From Capnocytophaga cynodegmi DSM 19736 (lineage in GTDB: Bacteria; Bacteroidota; Bacteroidia; Flavobacteriales; Flavobacteriaceae): a DNA stretch of 64,000 nucleotides. Below the pieces are notes generated by a model, which was given only the letters and a program-made list of their open reading frames with translations, did not search any database and was not told the origin of the DNA. The stretch covers positions 1 through 64,000 of the forward strand of contig NZ_KB900738.1 in the NCBI RefSeq assembly GCF_000379185.1, written 5' to 3'. The position numbers were made by a program, and so were the translations under genes. This document shows positions 61,669 through 64,000 of the stretch, piece after piece. Each line of letters starts with the position of its first letter. The stretch's first letter is position 1.

Positions 61669-63684
61669 ATGGCAACAAAAAATGACAAAAGGATATTATC
61701 TCGCACATACATTGTTGCGACTGCTATGCTTTTGTTAGCGATTGTCATTTCTGTAAAACTTGTAAAAATTCAGATTGAAGGTGATGAATATCGGGCAAAA
61801 GCAGATGAAACTACACTTCGAGAAGCTGAAATAATTCCTAATCAAGGAAATCTATATTCTGATGATGGAAGCCTACTTGCCACGTCAGTAGTACGTTATG
61901 ATATCCGATGGGACGGAATTGCTCCTTCAGAAAAAAACTTCAATACGCACATAAAACCCCTAAGTGATTCTCTTTCAAAGATGTTTGGCAAACCAAGCTC
62001 ATACTATCAAAATTTACTCAAAAAAGAACGCAAACTAAAAAATCGCTACCTACTAATTGCACCACAATTGGGGTATAGCGATTATCTGCGTATTAAAAAA
62101 TTTCCTCTTTTTGAGAAAGGTCCATACAAAGGAGGCCTTATTATTGATAAAAAAGTAAAACGCGAATATCCTTTAGGTGGAATCGCTCACCGAAGTATTG
62201 GTTACGAACGAACTGATGAAAACGGATACACTATTCGTGTGGGATTAGAAGGAGCCTATTCTAACTATCTCTTGGGTACAAAAGGGCGTCGTTTGGAACA
62301 AAAAATAGCCAAAGGGCAATGGAAACTTGCTAGTGGTTTCAATATCATCGAGCCAAAAGATGGATACGATGTAGTTTCAACCATAAATATTAATATTCAA
62401 GACATTGCTCATCACGCTTTACTTGCTCAGTTGGAAAAATTTAAAGCAAAGCACGGCTGTGTGATAGTAATGGAAGTTAATTCAGGAGAAATAAAAGCTA
62501 TTTCAAATTTAGAATTGAATTCAAAAACAAATACTTATTCAGAACGATACAATTACGCAATTGGAGAAGTTCACGAACCTGGTTCAATCTTTAAATTAAT
62601 GTCGGTTGTCGCTGCTATCGAAGAGCGTGGCATTGACACTACATACGTGGTTGATATCAAAAACGGAAGAGCGAATTACTACAAAGAAACCGTTGATGAT
62701 TCACAAAAAAGATTTACAGGAAAGATAAATATTGCTAAAGCCTTTGCTGTTTCGTCAAATGTTGGTATGACCGAAATGGTTCATCATTTATTTTCTAAAA
62801 ATCCAAAAGAATTTACCGATAAGCTATCGCAAATGGGATTAGACCAACCTTTAGGATTACCCATCAAAGGTGAAAGGACTCCGTACATTCCAAAACCCAA
62901 GGACAAAAACTGGAGCGGTATTTCCCTCGAATGGATGGCTTTTGGCTATGGCTTACATTTAACTCCTTTGCAAACATTAGCTTTTTATAACGCAATTGCA
63001 AACAATGGAGTAATGGTTAAGCCTCGACTCATAAAGGAAGTACGTGAATGGAATAAAACCATCGAAAAATTCAATGTGGAAATCATCAACGGAAAAATTT
63101 GTTCAAAAGAAACCGCACAAAAAGCAAAAGGATTACTCGCCAGCGTTGTAGAAAAACCATACGGAACTGCACATAAATTATACTCTTCCGACTTTTCAAT
63201 GGCAGGAAAAACAGGAACTGCAAGAAAAAATTATGGTAGCAACGACAAATCGAAATGGAGTTACATCTCCTCTTTTGCGGGATTTTTCCCTGTTGAAAAC
63301 CCAAAGTATTCGTGCATCGTGGTAATTCACGAACCTGACAGAAACGTGGGATACTACGGAGCTGATGTTTCAGGACCCGTATTTAAAAGTATCGCTCAGA
63401 AAATTTACACAAATTCACTGCTTATTGATACAATCGAAGATGTAGACAACGCTTCAGAGAAAACCAACACAAACTACAATCAATATTATACAAAAGCTCA
63501 AAAATATAAAACCATAATGCCCGATGTTATAGGAATGGCTGCAATGGATGCCGTTGCTTTACTCGAAAATATGGGACTAAAAGTTCGATTAATTGGCGAA
63601 GGAAAAGTGACAAACCAGTCGATTACAAGTGGACAAAAAATAGGAACGAACAAAAATATCGTTCTTACGTTAGAAAATAGCTAA
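61669..63684 (+). CDS. ftsI: Penicillin-binding protein 3 (FtsI-type) with PASTA domain
   Basis: The septal transpeptidase of the divisome. A 671-residue bitopic protein: membrane anchor (about 12-32), PBP dimerisation domain (about 50-230), transpeptidase (about 245-585) with SIFK at 306-309 (Ser306 nucleophile), SSN at 362-364 and KTGT at 514-517, and one C-terminal PASTA domain (about 616-670). Many proteobacterial FtsI proteins lack PASTA, but Bacteroidota ones often have it. Start ATG 61669. After it the cluster stops: no murE follows within the window. Confidence 0.95.
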   Translation: MATKNDKRILSRTYIVATAMLLLAIVISVKLVKIQIEGDEYRAKADETTLREAEIIPNQGNLYSDDGSLLATSVVRYDIRWDGIAPSEKNFNTHIKPLSDSLSKMFGKPSSYYQNLLKKERKLKNRYLLIAPQLGYSDYLRIKKFPLFEKGPYKGGLIIDKKVKREYPLGGIAHRSIGYERTDENGYTIRVGLEGAYSNYLLGTKGRRLEQKIAKGQWKLASGFNIIEPKDGYDVVSTININIQDIAHHALLAQLEKFKAKHGCVIVMEVNSGEIKAISNLELNSKTNTYSERYNYAIGEVHEPGSIFKLMSVVAAIEERGIDTTYVVDIKNGRANYYKETVDDSQKRFTGKINIAKAFAVSSNVGMTEMVHHLFSKNPKEFTDKLSQMGLDQPLGLPIKGERTPYIPKPKDKNWSGISLEWMAFGYGLHLTPLQTLAFYNAIANNGVMVKPRLIKEVREWNKTIEKFNVEIINGKICSKETAQKAKGLLASVVEKPYGTAHKLYSSDFSMAGKTGTARKNYGSNDKSKWSYISSFAGFFPVENPKYSCIVVIHEPDRNVGYYGADVSGPVFKSIAQKIYTNSLLIDTIEDVDNASEKTNTNYNQYYTKAQKYKTIMPDVIGMAAMDAVALLENMGLKVRLIGEGKVTNQSITSGQKIGTNKNIVLTLENS

Positions 63685-63826
63685 TCTAATGTATTTTCAT
63701 TAGAAAGGCTAAAAGTTCTTTGACATAATGGGAATTTAAAGTGATGCAAGACAGATTATTTATCGTGTTGGCTTATAACAAAATAGGCTAACACTATTCA
63801 TTACACATATATAGAAATTAATTTTT
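63685..63826 (+). other. Non-coding stretch after ftsI; possible small RNA or leader
   Basis: No open frame. GTTCTTTGACA at 63715-63725 resembles the boxA antitermination element of rRNA leaders. A hairpin GTGTTGGCTT (63765-63774) with AGGCTAACAC (63785-63794) has 10 pairs (two G-T). With the terminator at 63827-63861, this would be a ~150-nt transcript or the 3' end of the ftsI mRNA. Which is not decidable from sequence. Confidence 0.45.
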
Positions 63827-63861
63827 AACTGCGGTTGGATAATTTCTGACCGCAGTTTTTT
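63827..63861 (+). terminator. Terminator in the dcw cluster after ftsI
   Basis: AACTGCGGT (63827-63835) and ACCGCAGTT (63849-63857) form a perfect 9-bp stem over a 13-nt loop, followed by six T. It would end transcription about 143 nt past ftsI. Confidence 0.85.
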
Positions 63862-63964
63862 AATTTCAAGTCTTAAAAAGTAGAATTCTGAAAAAAAAGT
63901 AATGTTTTTCATCTTTATAGCTTCTACTTTATCAAATTTCATATGATTTTATATAGTAATTATT

Positions 63965-64000
63965 CCATTTCTATCAGATGATGCTCCATTTCTATCAGAT
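63965..64000. repeat. Start of a 21-bp tandem repeat at the right edge
   Basis: One full 21-bp unit (63965-63985) opens with CCATTTCTATCAGATG and a second copy (63986-64000) matches it exactly as far as the window goes. The array probably continues outside. The period equals that of the unrelated array at 14150-14338. Confidence 0.65.

Noticed and set aside
63715-63725. rRNA operon start after ftsI
   Set aside because: Only a boxA-like GTTCTTTGACA is present; no rRNA promoter of the expected type or 16S sequence follows before a strong terminator.
63965-64000. CRISPR array at the right edge
   Set aside because: The direct repeat has a 21-bp period with no unique spacer between copies, too short for a repeat-spacer unit, and no cas gene is in the window.

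Overview
The window is a low-GC (about one third G+C by eye) chromosomal segment of a Bacteroidota bacterium, most likely family Flavobacteriaceae and plausibly Capnocytophaga or a close relative. Supporting signs are promoters of the Bacteroidota type (-33 TTTG, 19-nt spacer, -7 TAnnTTTG), absence of Shine-Dalgarno-like leaders, lineage-typical families (DUF2480, DUF3078, DUF4476, DUF5606, oversized TlpA-like lipoprotein/periplasmic thioredoxins) and a tmRNA tag ending GENNYALAA. The genus is an inference. I see no prophage, transposase, rRNA, canonical tRNA or CRISPR array.

Layout. 1-19.3 kb: purB, pbpC, the rimP-nusA-infB operon (minus strand, with a terminator-like hairpin in its 5' leader), a universal stress protein, dusB, polA, a nine-copy 21-bp tandem repeat, a small unknown protein, a TlpA-like protein and htpG. 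19.5-27.7 kb: a complete trpEGDCFBA operon preceded by a previously unannotated Trp-codon leader peptide and attenuator, then asnA and the tmRNA gene ssrA. 27.9-31.7 kb: a secreted GH20 hexosaminidase, an XRE regulator/DUF2975 pair and an N-terminally truncated acyltransferase-like gene. 31.7-38.1 kb: a calcium-type P-ATPase and a three-gene VWA / PP2C phosphatase / kinase cassette, the main accessory signalling system here. 38.2-44.1 kb: DUF4476 protein, an Fe-S set (sufE, DUF59, DUF2480), DUF3078, an M20 dipeptidase and dprA. 44.2-53.8 kb (minus strand): galE, mscS-type channel, SPFH protein, leucyl aminopeptidase, DUF5606, def, an HlyD/TolC-type efflux pair, yceD-rpmF. 53.9-59.5 kb: a second large TlpA-like protein and a GntR-regulated ABC transporter operon with a clear palindromic operator. 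59.9-64 kb: the start of the dcw division/cell-wall cluster (mraZ-rsmH-ftsL-ftsI) with three MraZ boxes; the cluster is then broken by at least 316 bp of non-coding DNA containing hairpins, a terminator and the start of another 21-bp repeat.

How the parts work together: much of the window is housekeeping (translation, purine and tryptophan synthesis, ribosome rescue, cell wall). The most informative non-standard signals are regulatory: the trp attenuator whose leader peptide appears leaderless, the hairpin in front of rimP-nusA-infB, the MraZ boxes, and the GntR operator; and the VWA-PP2C-kinase cassette whose kinase carries a C-terminal array of three Ig-like modules.
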